DNA from: Mesotoga sp. Brook.08.105.5.1
GTDB taxonomy: Bacteria > Thermotogota > Thermotogae > Petrotogales > Kosmotogaceae
Assembly: GCF_002752635.1 (NCBI RefSeq)
Contig: NZ_AYTW01000007.1
Coordinates: 16,245 to 80,244 of the forward strand
Length of the DNA stretch: 64,000 nucleotides
Direction of reading: 5' to 3'
Part shown: piece by piece, positions 25,658 through 34,917 of the stretch
Numbering within the stretch: position 1 is the stretch's first letter
How the letters are laid out: each line of letters starts with the position of its first letter
Notes under the pieces: model-generated
What the model was told of the DNA's origin: nothing
The model's input: the letters and a program-made list of their open reading frames with translations, nothing else
The model's database searches: none
Position numbers and translations under genes: made by a program

Positions 25658-27400
25658 TTGAGTGGAAGACGATTTGTAATCTTTCTCTTTTCCCTGGCTA
25701 TCCTCGCAATATTCAATGCCTTTTCTCTATGGAGCATATATCTGTTATTTGCCGATGGGAATTTCGGCTTGATGGTAACAATGGTCATCCTGACTCTGCT
25801 AATTGATATAATTGCGTTGAATCCAAAGGGTTACCCGTACAGATATATGATTCCCGCAATGATATTGCTTTTCATTCTCACGCTATATCCAATGTACTAC
25901 ACTTTCAGAACTGCCTTCACTAATTACGGAACCGGGCATCTATTCACAAGGCAGCAGTCAATTCAAAAGCTCCTCAGCGATTACTTCTACATCCCGGAAA
26001 ACCCCGAGGAATTCGAGTTTTCCATCTTTATCGAGCTCGACAACTATAGCCCCACAGACAGATTCATAACTCTTCTGAAGTCGAAGACGGATGGAGAGAT
26101 GTATGCCACTCTTAGGCCTCAGGTTGTAAGCAGAGATGCATCGGGGAACATCACACTGGCCACCGCCAAGATGTTCGAGATAAAATCGGACAGTTTCGTT
26201 ATCGGCGGGGTGAACTACACTCTTTCACGCTCTCCGGATGACCGAATCCTGGCTATCCTATCTGATGCCGGTGCAAGGTATATATACTTTTATTCTCCCC
26301 AAGACACCTCCACCAGGCCGAACGCTCCCTTCTACTTCAGCGAAATAAGAGGAGTGTGGCTCCGAAATGCCGAATTTACAGACTCGGAGGGTAATCAGAT
26401 AAGACTATTCCCAAACTCTCTTTACACAACCTTTGCCACCACTGAAAGGAAGTATGCGTTAAGGACTGAGACTTCATTCTCCGCCGGAAGAGCCATTCAG
26501 GAGACCGTTGTCTATAACAGGCAGACGGGAAGGACCTTGATCGAGGAGGGTGGCTTTTTCTATGATATCGACGCAAATGGAAACGAGTTCATAGTTGAGG
26601 GCTACATATCTGACGTTGGTTTTTGGAACTTCGTTAGGATGTTCCAGGATCCGAAGATAAGGGACCCGTTTTTTCAGGTATTCGGCTGGACGTTTACCTG
26701 GGCCGGACTTAGCGTTCTCTTCTCATTCGTAATTGGCCTGGCGCTGGCAATCACACTGAATGATCGGAGACTTAAGGGAAAGAAGATTTACAGAACACTG
26801 CTCATCATTCCCTGGGCCGTACCTGCCTTTATCTCTGCTCTTGTATGGAGAAATGGCTTCTTCAACGAAACCTATGGAGTTCTGAACAGGTTCATTGTTC
26901 AGGGACTCTTTGGGCTTGAACCAATAAAGTGGCTGAACGATGCCTTTTGGGCCAAAGTTTCAGTCTTGATTGTCAATACATGGTTGGGCTTCCCGTACAT
27001 GATGACAGTAAGCCTCGGTGCTTTACAGAGTATTCCCGAAGAGTTTTATGAGGCCTCATCGATCGATGGTGCAACGAGACTCCAGAGATTCAGAATGATT
27101 ACCTTCCCCCTGTTAATGGTTACTGTTGCACCTTTGCTTGTCGGCAGCTTTGCCTTCAACTTCAACAACTTCACCGGCATTTATCTGGTGACCCAAGGTG
27201 GACCCGCAATTCCTGGAGCTTCGACACCCGCTGGGGCAACTGATATCTTGATCTCATACACTTTTAAGCTGGCGTTTGAAGGGAGAGGTCAGGACTTTGG
27301 CTTTGCCAGTGCCATTTCAATTATCATATTCATAATCGTCGCCGGCTTCAGCTGGATAAACTTTAAATTGTCCGGTTCCTTTGAAGAGGTGAGCAGATAA
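25658..27400 (+). CDS. malF: ABC sugar transporter permease (MalF type)
   Basis: 580 residues. Three N-terminal helices (to about residue 85) are followed by a large extracytoplasmic domain (about 90-320), then the permease core of five or six helices. The EAA loop is YEASSIDGATRLQRFRMITFPL, which docks the ATPase. The long extracytoplasmic loop is a MalF hallmark. The TTG start (25658) has CCGGAGGG upstream. The stop overlaps the malG ATG by 1 base. Confidence 0.92.
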   Translation: MSGRRFVIFLFSLAILAIFNAFSLWSIYLLFADGNFGLMVTMVILTLLIDIIALNPKGYPYRYMIPAMILLFILTLYPMYYTFRTAFTNYGTGHLFTRQQSIQKLLSDYFYIPENPEEFEFSIFIELDNYSPTDRFITLLKSKTDGEMYATLRPQVVSRDASGNITLATAKMFEIKSDSFVIGGVNYTLSRSPDDRILAILSDAGARYIYFYSPQDTSTRPNAPFYFSEIRGVWLRNAEFTDSEGNQIRLFPNSLYTTFATTERKYALRTETSFSAGRAIQETVVYNRQTGRTLIEEGGFFYDIDANGNEFIVEGYISDVGFWNFVRMFQDPKIRDPFFQVFGWTFTWAGLSVLFSFVIGLALAITLNDRRLKGKKIYRTLLIIPWAVPAFISALVWRNGFFNETYGVLNRFIVQGLFGLEPIKWLNDAFWAKVSVLIVNTWLGFPYMMTVSLGALQSIPEEFYEASSIDGATRLQRFRMITFPLLMVTVAPLLVGSFAFNFNNFTGIYLVTQGGPAIPGASTPAGATDILISYTFKLAFEGRGQDFGFASAISIIIFIIVAGFSWINFKLSGSFEEVSR

Positions 27401-30171
27401 TGGCCGTTGAGAGAAGAAAATACTGGTTAAGACACATAATCTTGATAGCTGTTGTCGTTGTGGTTCTCTTTCCCATGGTTTGGTTGATAACCACTTCAAT
27501 AAGACGTGACCAGGCAGCTTTCTCGTCAAGGCTCTTTTCAACCAGAGTAACTCTTCAACACTACAGGAACCTTCTTTTCCCGGAAAGAAGCGTAGGAAGG
27601 CTTGTTCTTGATCTCCAGAGTGCAACATACGCCACAGGAGACTACAGAGGGAAAAGCCAGGAGGATCTGAAGAATACTGTTGAGAAGTTCCTCACTAAAT
27701 TCGATTCTCTTATGGATGAGAGCGAAGAAATGGTTAGGGCAGTCGAAGGCGGTACCGCTGCAATTGAAAGCAATCTGGTAGAAATGGAGAGCATGATAAT
27801 CAAGGAAATGAATGAGCTGAGACTCAAAGACAAGGTCCTCTTCGAAGAGAGACTCAAAGAGATAGGTGGACTAGACGAACTGAAGACGGCCTACGCGGTA
27901 GGAGAAATTCTTCAAACCGCCTCACCTTCTCTTGAAGGAACCTATCCCTTCTACATCGGATTGCTTGGCGAAAGGTCATCACAAGTCATCGAGTCTCTCG
28001 AAGCTTACAGAAACCTGTACGAAGAGGTATTCCGTCATCGCGACGAGACGCTGCTAGCAATAGAAACCCTTGAATTTGAGAACAAGAAAGAAGTGGTGGA
28101 ATCACTGAATTCTGTTGAAGATTACATATCTCTCTCTGGCATTGACTACTCTGAATGGCGAAGAGTTGAGTGGCTTCAAGTTATTAACAGATATCTAAGG
28201 GAGGTCGAATCTTCGATGCCCGAAGATCAAGCCTCCGAGCTCAACCGGATCAGGACAGGCCTATATGATTCCTTCAGATCTGCCGGTAACGCATGGGAAG
28301 CGGCAGCTGCTTCCAGTGCAGCCCTTTCTGAAGAACTATCTTTCCTGGCGGAGACGGCCTTTGGAACCGACTACTATGAGTACCTGGCCGCAAATGAAAA
28401 GTTGGAAGCAATAAAAAAGAACCTCGAGTCTACCGAAAAGGCTCTAGTCGTCTCAAATTCGGCATTAGGCGAACTAGAAGACTCTTTTGAAGTCGCATTG
28501 CCGACCGTCGTGTCTGAAACTAGAAAACTCTCTGCCGTCGTTCCACCGCTGCAAATGATAATCACTAAAGGCGCAGGTAATAGTACGGCTGTGACGGAGG
28601 CAAAAGTCAGGTCATCACTCGAGAGAATCGATTCAGCAAAGGAGACCATAGATCTTCTCCAGCGGCAGCTATCAAGTATGCAGAACGTCCGTGGGCTGAG
28701 CACAAGTCTTTCCGATCTCTCGGATAAGATGGCCTGGTTCTTAGGCAATGGCGAAGCTCTCGTAAGCGCATCTGCAAACTCAGAAGTCTTAAAGGGAGCA
28801 GACGTAATAGACATAGCCCTGTCAAACTTGTCGAGGGTATTGCCTGTTCTTGAGATGAGTGTTGCAGAGTATATTGAGGTATCGGAGAGAACGATCGCTC
28901 TCACGACGGAACTGGAATCCCTGAAGAAAAGCATGGAAGACCTCGAGAACAGGATCTCTGAACTTCAAGAAGAAGCTGAGAGAGCAGAAAGAGAGCATGC
29001 AAAAGTCCTTGAAGCGATTAGTATACAAGCTGCGATGCTGTTTGTGGAGGAGGAAATAACCTCGCTGGAAGGCGCCAGAAATTATGTATCGAAGCTGTCC
29101 GGTGTGCTGAACAACTACTTCAACATAAGAGCATCAACCCGTTACAGGACCCTTCTGTGGTACGATGATTTCATTCGGGCTGATTTGGAGGCAAAGGAAG
29201 GGACGGCTCTGCTGAATCAGCTAATCTCTACTATGAGATCGATGAAGGATGAACTTGCATCCAAGGTAAACTACTACATCGATCTGAGATTCCTTGGGAC
29301 TTCGGTAACCCTAGATGACTTCGGAAAGATGCAGGAGACTTACAATTCTCTCTTTCAGCAGGTTAACGCTAAGTACCAACGTGCATCTAGGTTAATATCC
29401 GATCTAATCGAGAAGCCCACAACCTATTCATCTCCATATGATGGCATATTGAAGGAGATAGACAGAGCCTTATTCAGAACAAATCAGATCTGGGCACAAA
29501 AAGAGAGTACTTATTTCTATTTCGTCAGGTGGCTTCTTAATTCAATAATCGTAGCACTTTCTGTGTCGCTTATCAGCGTTGCCGTTGCAGCTCTAGCTGC
29601 GTATCCTTTCAGCAGAATGAGATTCCGTGGAAGGAAGCAAGGTTTGCTTGGCCTCCTCCTTATTCAGATGTTCCCTACAATAATGTTCATGGTGGCTCTC
29701 TACGCTTTGCTGCAGTTCATTGGAAGTTTAATTCCATTCCTGGGACTAAACACGCTTGGAGGCCTGATATTTGCTTATTCAGGAGGAATTGCCTTCAACA
29801 TCTGGCTGATCAAAGGCTATTACGATACAATCTCTAACTCTCTCGAAGAGGCAGCAATGATCGACGGGGCAACGAAATTCCAGGCCTTTTTAAAGGTGAT
29901 TTTACCGCTTGCCAGACCGATTCTGGCTGTTGTGGCTATTCTGACGTTTATGAACATCTTCAACGAGTATCTGATTGCAAGGATAATTCTTCAGGACATG
30001 AACAAATGGACATACGCAGTTGGCCTTTGGCAGTTCTCGGGAAGATTCGAAACGAGCTGGGGCCCATTCACTGCCGCAGCGTTGATTGGAGCAGTTCCGA
30101 TGGTCATATTCTTCCTCGTGTTACAGGACTACATCGTTGGGGGTTTGACACAGGGAGGAGTGAAAGAGTAA
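27400..30171 (+). CDS. malG: ABC sugar transporter permease (MalG type) with giant coiled-coil extracytoplasmic insert
   Basis: 923 residues, against about 280-300 for standard MalG. TM1 is at about 10-32 (IILIAVVVVVLFPMVWLI). About 640 residues follow, rich in Glu, Ser, Leu and Lys with heptad-like helical stretches (e.g. 505-545), and lack Cys. The permease core resumes at ~705 (FVRWLLNSIIVALSVSLISV) with the EAA loop EEAAMIDGATKFQAFLKVI at ~815 and a normal end. There is no frame break and codon use is uniform, so this is a genuine insertion into the TM1-TM2 loop. Enlarged MalG proteins are known to me from Thermotoga. No malK follows. Confidence 0.9.
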   Translation: MAVERRKYWLRHIILIAVVVVVLFPMVWLITTSIRRDQAAFSSRLFSTRVTLQHYRNLLFPERSVGRLVLDLQSATYATGDYRGKSQEDLKNTVEKFLTKFDSLMDESEEMVRAVEGGTAAIESNLVEMESMIIKEMNELRLKDKVLFEERLKEIGGLDELKTAYAVGEILQTASPSLEGTYPFYIGLLGERSSQVIESLEAYRNLYEEVFRHRDETLLAIETLEFENKKEVVESLNSVEDYISLSGIDYSEWRRVEWLQVINRYLREVESSMPEDQASELNRIRTGLYDSFRSAGNAWEAAAASSAALSEELSFLAETAFGTDYYEYLAANEKLEAIKKNLESTEKALVVSNSALGELEDSFEVALPTVVSETRKLSAVVPPLQMIITKGAGNSTAVTEAKVRSSLERIDSAKETIDLLQRQLSSMQNVRGLSTSLSDLSDKMAWFLGNGEALVSASANSEVLKGADVIDIALSNLSRVLPVLEMSVAEYIEVSERTIALTTELESLKKSMEDLENRISELQEEAERAEREHAKVLEAISIQAAMLFVEEEITSLEGARNYVSKLSGVLNNYFNIRASTRYRTLLWYDDFIRADLEAKEGTALLNQLISTMRSMKDELASKVNYYIDLRFLGTSVTLDDFGKMQETYNSLFQQVNAKYQRASRLISDLIEKPTTYSSPYDGILKEIDRALFRTNQIWAQKESTYFYFVRWLLNSIIVALSVSLISVAVAALAAYPFSRMRFRGRKQGLLGLLLIQMFPTIMFMVALYALLQFIGSLIPFLGLNTLGGLIFAYSGGIAFNIWLIKGYYDTISNSLEEAAMIDGATKFQAFLKVILPLARPILAVVAILTFMNIFNEYLIARIILQDMNKWTYAVGLWQFSGRFETSWGPFTAAALIGAVPMVIFFLVLQDYIVGGLTQGGVKE

Positions 30172-30214
30172 CTTACCCTAAACTCGTCCGATTTGTGATG
30201 AGAGCCAGTTAATT

Positions 30215-30260
30215 TTCAGGAGCCCGTCCCTAAGCAACCGGGATCGGGCCCCTGAATTTT
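30215..30260 (+). terminator. Probable intrinsic terminator of malEFG
   Basis: Long stem TTCAGG-A-GCCCG-T-CCC pairing with GGG-AT-CGGGC-C-CCTGAA, then a short TTTT. Large imperfect hairpin right after malG. Confidence 0.6.
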
Positions 30261-30429
30261 GAAGGTCGTGAGTATTTCGAACAGTGAATGTTGGGAGCGG
30301 AAAGACCTATGTCATATATAATTGAAGAGAAAGGATTCAGTAAAGTTTTTTCTCACTCTGTTAGAGTGTAGATACTAGTAAGATAGGAATCTGTCGCACT
30401 CAAGATTGTCCAGATGGAAGGTGTTGCAG

Positions 30430-31614
30430 ATGGAGTTCATTTATCCCAATTACGACACAGGTTCAATAGTAAACCTATCAGCTGCCATTCTGAAGCACTT
30501 CGATGCTGAGATACCTTCAGGGGTGAAGGAGTATTGCTTCTCAGAACACGGAATTAGCATCGATGGAATAGATAAGCTAGTGGTATTCATAATCGATGCT
30601 GTTGGCTATTATAACTTGATGAAGGTCCTTGAGAAAAGCAGTTTCAAACACTTCTCTGTCGAAGATGTAAGAAGTCTGACTTCTGTCTTCCCTTCAACCA
30701 CTTCCAGTGCTCTCACTTCGTTGTTCACGGCCACAACGCCTGGAGAGCACGGAGTACTCGGGTATCTTCTCAATATTCCAGAGTACGGCGGACTAGTGAA
30801 TATGATCGAGTTGACTCCCTACACTCAGGATAGAGACAATCTCACCAGATTGGGCTTTGACCCTCTTAAGTACAATCAAAATCCAACTATCTTCGAATCT
30901 CTGAAGGAAGCTGGCGTAAAAGGTTATCATCTCACATCCAAGAGTTTCGTGAACACAGGACTGACGAGAATGCATTCCCGCGGAGGCATAGCCAGGGGTG
31001 TTCATGGATTGGGAGATATGTTCGAGGAACTCAATACCATCCTTGCTGCGGATGAATCCGAAAGTCTGACGGTTGTCTACTGGGGTCTTATCGATACTTA
31101 CGGTCACAAGTACGGTCCAAACTCCTTATCTTTCACTTCGGAAACCGCAGCTCTTATCTCGGCGATCGAAGGGTTCTTCGATGAGACGACTGAGAGAAAC
31201 ACCGCATTCTTCATCACTGCCGATCACGGTCAAATCGAAACCCCTTGGGAGCAAGAGATCTGGTGGTCAAAGTTCGACGATATCTTCGATGAGATGTACT
31301 CCATGCCGGGAGGTGAACAGCGCATGTCCTACATATATTCTCTCGATAAAGAAAAAACAAGAAAGAAGATGGAAGAGCTTTTTGGAGATTCTATTGAGAT
31401 CATAGAGCCATCCCGTCTTGATGAAATAAAGCTCTTCGGCAGGCCTCTGAGCAATTCTTTCAGGAAGAGGATAGGTGAGCTCATTACCGTATCCAAGGAC
31501 GACTCATCATTGTGTTTCAAATACACAGGTCAGGAACACTCGCTCAAAGGAAGGCACGGAGGTTTGACAAAGGAGGAAATGAACGTCCCTCTAATACTTC
31601 TGAGAAGGGATTAG
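30430..31614 (+). CDS. Type I phosphodiesterase / nucleotide pyrophosphatase family protein
   Basis: About 394 residues of the alkaline-phosphatase superfamily. The N-terminal metal site shows VVFIIDAVGYYN, the nucleophile region FPSTTSSALTSLFTATTPGEHGVLGY, then YWGLIDTYGHKYG and ITADHGQIETP. These enzymes hydrolyse phosphodiester or pyrophosphate bonds; the substrate is unknown. No signal peptide. ATG 30430 is preferred over TTG 30406 because GGAAGGTG lies 6 bp upstream. A TATATAAT box at ~30315-30322 is a possible -10. The stop overlaps the convergent tsaB stop by 4 bases. Confidence 0.85.
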   Translation: MEFIYPNYDTGSIVNLSAAILKHFDAEIPSGVKEYCFSEHGISIDGIDKLVVFIIDAVGYYNLMKVLEKSSFKHFSVEDVRSLTSVFPSTTSSALTSLFTATTPGEHGVLGYLLNIPEYGGLVNMIELTPYTQDRDNLTRLGFDPLKYNQNPTIFESLKEAGVKGYHLTSKSFVNTGLTRMHSRGGIARGVHGLGDMFEELNTILAADESESLTVVYWGLIDTYGHKYGPNSLSFTSETAALISAIEGFFDETTERNTAFFITADHGQIETPWEQEIWWSKFDDIFDEMYSMPGGEQRMSYIYSLDKEKTRKKMEELFGDSIEIIEPSRLDEIKLFGRPLSNSFRKRIGELITVSKDDSSLCFKYTGQEHSLKGRHGGLTKEEMNVPLILLRRD

Positions 31615-32270
31615 TGGCTTTTTTCAGTCTTTCTATTCTCCCAGTTTATTTCAGCGATTGACTTCTGCAAGTATATCGGTTTAAGGTCAGAATAACCTAT
31701 GAACTCTCCTGCAGCAAACTTCTCAACTGCGATTTCTCTCATCGCTGAGGGGTCCTGATGTCTCACTTCACTGCAATCAAATCTTTCGAAGGCCTGTTCT
31801 ATTTCACCGTCAAAAAAGAGTTTCGTCCCTGACAAGTCGATCGCGGAGACTAACTCGGCGGTACTACTGAACTCAGTTTCTCTGACTGGCACTCTCTCTC
31901 TGTATTCTCTCCAGTAATAGTGCCCCTCTCTTCCGCGTCTCAGGAGAATGAATCTCTCATCACCGATCGAGCTTGCCAGTATATCAAGAGAGTTAAAAGG
32001 AACTACGCGGATATCATACGGAAAGGCGATACCTTTGGCTGTTGCAATGCCTACTCTCAAACCCGTAAGGGAACCGGGACCAACACCGACCCCGATGAAG
32101 TCGAGTTTCGGGACCTCAATCTTGAGATTCTCTATCATCTGCTCTACCATTACGGCTAACAAAGAACCGAATTTGTCGATTTCTCGAGCCTTTATCTCCA
32201 TCTCTCCCCTGCCATTACAGGCCGAGAGAAGAAGAGTTTTAGAAGAAGTGTCGAAACATATATACTTCAT
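31611..32270 (-). CDS. tsaB: tRNA threonylcarbamoyladenosine biosynthesis protein TsaB
   Basis: 219 residues of the actin-like ATPase fold: ICFDTSSKTLLLSA at the N-terminus and GVGVGPGSLTGLRVGIATAKG. TsaB pairs with TsaD and TsaE to make t6A37 on ANN-decoding tRNAs. AGGAG precedes ATG (32268-32270), 9 bp after yitT. Last gene of the hrcA operon. Confidence 0.92.
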   Translation of the reverse strand: MKYICFDTSSKTLLLSACNGRGEMEIKAREIDKFGSLLAVMVEQMIENLKIEVPKLDFIGVGVGPGSLTGLRVGIATAKGIAFPYDIRVVPFNSLDILASSIGDERFILLRRGREGHYYWREYRERVPVRETEFSSTAELVSAIDLSGTKLFFDGEIEQAFERFDCSEVRHQDPSAMREIAVEKFAAGEFIGYSDLKPIYLQKSIAEINWENRKTEKSH

Positions 32271-32279
32271 CGCATCTCC

Positions 32280-33137
32280 TCAGCTGAGATTCTTGAAGCC
32301 TTCACCGAAGACATCGGCATTGTTCACAATTATCACAAAAGCCCGTTTGTCTGTGGCCTTCACTATATGCCTTAACTGCCCTATCTCTCTTCTTCTTATT
32401 GATACCATCAAAACAGGTCTGTCTTCTCCGGAAAAGCCGCCCGTCGCCTTAATCATCGTCGTGCCACGCTCCATTTCCTCAATAATTCTCTTCTTTATTG
32501 AATCACTTTCCACGCTAATAATGAAAGCCGTTCTTGTGTTGCCGATACCCTCGATTATCCCATCTATTGTCTTGCTTGTAGTGAAAATCGTTATTATTCC
32601 GTACATTGCTGCGATAGGTCCGAATACGACAATGGCGAGCATTGTGATTAGTGAATCGCTTATTAACAGACCCGTTCCTGTGCTGAAATTCAGATACTTT
32701 GAGAAGATCATAGCAAGTATATCTGTTCCTCCAGTGGAAGCTCCGCGCCACAACACCAAGCCCATGCCAGCACCAGCAATAACGCCACCGTAGATTGCCA
32801 CCAGCAGAAACCCGTCTTGTGTAGAAGAAGCATCGAAAACCGGGAAGTCCAGCTTCTGAAGAAGATCAACCGTTATGGACATAAGTACCGCCGAGTAGAT
32901 CGACTTTATTCCAAAACCTACTCCCAGAATCACGAATGCAAGAAGAAAGAGAGCAATGTTGTACACAAACATCTGAGCTCCCACCCAGAAACCGAAGACC
33001 CTGTAGATAATTATTGCAAGCCCGCTGACGCCGCCGGCGATAATGTTGTTCGGAATCAAAAACGAAACAATTGAAACAGCAGTCAGTATTGAACCGACCG
33101 TAATCAGGAAGTAGTCAACGAATACCTTCCTATTCAC
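32280..33137 (-). CDS. YitT family membrane protein (DUF2179 C-terminal domain)
   Basis: 285 residues with about five or six membrane helices (DUF161/YitT region, starting YFLITVGSILTAVSIVSFLIPNNIIAGGVSG) and a cytosolic C-terminal DUF2179 domain (about 220-280). The function of YitT proteins is not established. It starts at GTG (33135-33137), 1 bp after dnaJ, with GAG/GTGA inside the end of dnaJ as a weak ribosome-binding site, which implies coupling. Confidence 0.88.
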   Translation of the reverse strand: MNRKVFVDYFLITVGSILTAVSIVSFLIPNNIIAGGVSGLAIIIYRVFGFWVGAQMFVYNIALFLLAFVILGVGFGIKSIYSAVLMSITVDLLQKLDFPVFDASSTQDGFLLVAIYGGVIAGAGMGLVLWRGASTGGTDILAMIFSKYLNFSTGTGLLISDSLITMLAIVVFGPIAAMYGIITIFTTSKTIDGIIEGIGNTRTAFIISVESDSIKKRIIEEMERGTTMIKATGGFSGEDRPVLMVSIRRREIGQLRHIVKATDKRAFVIIVNNADVFGEGFKNLS

Positions 33138-33138
33138 T

Positions 33139-34266
33139 TCACTCTACGACCCTTGAGTTTTTCAGTTTTGCGATTTGCTGTAGGAGCTTCCTCTCTTTGC
33201 TTGAAGGCTTGTTAATATTCACCCTCACCGTTACGAGAAGATCTCCACGCCTATTGCCGGAAACACTTGGAACACCAAGGTTTTTCATCCTGAATACCGT
33301 GTTTGGACTAGTTCCCGCCGGGATCTTAAGGGTCTCCGTACCTCCTTCGGGAAGGGGTATCTCAACCGTGGTGCCTAGTGCACCTTCAACATAGTCTATC
33401 TCCTTGGTAATATACAGATCGTTTCCACTACGTCTGAACTCCGAAGGCATTTCGACTCTTACACTTACGTAAAGGTCTCCGTACGCACCTCCATTCTGCC
33501 CTGAATTCCCGTGACCGCCAATTCTAAGAGTTGCTCCATTCTCAACTCCTGCAGGAATCGTAACGCTCACCTGGTGTCTCTCCTTCACGTAGCCTCTGCC
33601 GCTGCACTGACCGCAGCGCTTATCGATTATCCTTCCCGTTCCGTTGCAGGTATTGCAGGCATGAGTGTTGCTGAACATCCCAAAGAATGATCTATGCTCC
33701 TCTTTCACATAACCGCTTCCATTGCAGGTAGGACATGTCCTGAAACTCGTGCCGTCTTCGGCTCCCGTTCCTTTACACTTGTGACAGACCTTATTTCTGT
33801 CATACTCAAGTATCACTTTCTTCCCAAGTATTACGTCTTTCAAATCTATGGCAACCGAAGCATGAATGTCCTCTCCCCTAACCGCTCTTGGACTCTGGGA
33901 TCTGGAACTCGTACCTGACCTGCTTCCTCCAAAGAAGACATCGAAGACATCCTGAAAATCGCCGAACATATCGTCGAAGCTTCCTCCAGCGCTTCCAGGA
34001 GTTCTTCCAGAGCCACGGCTATAGGAAGAAGGATCTCCCACATATCCGAAACGGTCGAACATCGCACGCTTTTCTTTGTCGGACAAGACCTCATAGGCCT
34101 CCTGAATCTCTTTGAATTTCGCTTCGGCATCCTTCTTGTCTGCACCTTTGTATGCATCAGGATGCCATTCCTTGACGAGTCTTCTGTAAGCCTTCCTTAT
34201 ATCTTCATCAGACGCATTTCGTGAGACTCCTAGAATCTCATAATAGTCTTTTCTTGATTGAGCCAT
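33139..34266 (-). CDS. dnaJ: Chaperone DnaJ
   Basis: 375 residues, complete type I DnaJ (Hsp40), co-chaperone that stimulates DnaK. The J-domain (1-70) holds the HPD motif in [12 protein letters not shown] Gly/Phe/Ser-rich linker follows. Four zinc-binding repeats are present: [24 protein letters not shown] and CGQCSGRG. The C-terminal substrate domains complete the protein. The linker is Ser/Arg-rich around 120. It is 21 bp after grpE and part of the CIRCE-controlled operon; dnaK itself is not in this window. Confidence 0.97.
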   Translation of the reverse strand: MAQSRKDYYEILGVSRNASDEDIRKAYRRLVKEWHPDAYKGADKKDAEAKFKEIQEAYEVLSDKEKRAMFDRFGYVGDPSSYSRGSGRTPGSAGGSFDDMFGDFQDVFDVFFGGSRSGTSSRSQSPRAVRGEDIHASVAIDLKDVILGKKVILEYDRNKVCHKCKGTGAEDGTSFRTCPTCNGSGYVKEEHRSFFGMFSNTHACNTCNGTGRIIDKRCGQCSGRGYVKERHQVSVTIPAGVENGATLRIGGHGNSGQNGGAYGDLYVSVRVEMPSEFRRSGNDLYITKEIDYVEGALGTTVEIPLPEGGTETLKIPAGTSPNTVFRMKNLGVPSVSGNRRGDLLVTVRVNINKPSSKERKLLQQIAKLKNSRVVE

Positions 34267-34287
34267 CTAAATCACCACCGAATGCTC

Positions 34288-34905
34288 TTATTCAGACTCG
34301 GAAGAGTTGTTTATGGCAACAACGACTCTTGCAGGTTTGAGAACCTTGCCGTTAAGATAGTATCCATGTTCGACGACATCATGAATCGCCATATCGGGAA
34401 CATCGTTTGAAGTAATCGTCTCTTCAACTTCATGAGTGAAAGGATCAAAGGGCCTGCCCACCTCGGGGATTATCAGGGATAGCCCTTCGTCGAACATGAG
34501 CTTTTCAATCGATTTATGAATAAGCCTGACACCAGAAATGAACCCTTTCCTAGAATCTTCTGAGTTTCGCAGAGCGCGACCAAGATTTTCATAGATTTCG
34601 ATGATTCTAAGGATCATCCTCTCTTTGTATCTTTTTGCATCCTCCTCCGACTCACGAATAAGAGCATTTCTATAGTTGATGAATTCCGATCTCAGCCTGG
34701 AGTTTTCATCTTTGAGAACCCTTATTTCATTCTTAAGACTCTCCACTTCATCTATTTCAAGCTCCTTTTCTTGTTTTTGTACGTCTTCCAACTTAGTTTC
34801 TTCCTCTTTTACTTCTTCGGACACATTTGGTTCATTCTCTTCTTCAATCGAGCCACCCTTTTTCTCTAGATCCTCGAGATTCTTGGTGTTCTTGTCCTCC
34901 AACAT
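34288..34905 (-). CDS. grpE: Nucleotide exchange factor GrpE
   Basis: 205 residues. The first ~60 are highly acidic and low-complexity (many Glu). The long helix (about 60-125) and the C-terminal beta domain with GRPFDPFTHEVEE and VVEHGYYLNGKVLKPARVVV are typical GrpE. It exchanges ADP on DnaK. GGAGGAGTG is upstream of ATG (34903-34905); the gap to hrcA is 12 bp. Confidence 0.95.
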   Translation of the reverse strand: MLEDKNTKNLEDLEKKGGSIEEENEPNVSEEVKEEETKLEDVQKQEKELEIDEVESLKNEIRVLKDENSRLRSEFINYRNALIRESEEDAKRYKERMILRIIEIYENLGRALRNSEDSRKGFISGVRLIHKSIEKLMFDEGLSLIIPEVGRPFDPFTHEVEETITSNDVPDMAIHDVVEHGYYLNGKVLKPARVVVAINNSSESE

Positions 34906-34917
34906 AGTTCACTCCTC

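Noticed and set aside
28374..28934. Minus-strand frame of 186 residues inside malG.
   Set aside because: Ser/Leu-rich mirror of the coiled-coil insert; no start signals.
31948..32793. Plus-strand frame of 281 residues opposite tsaB and yitT.
   Set aside because: Pro/Ile/Ser-rich shadow of hydrophobic coding sequence; the minus-strand genes carry clear family motifs.
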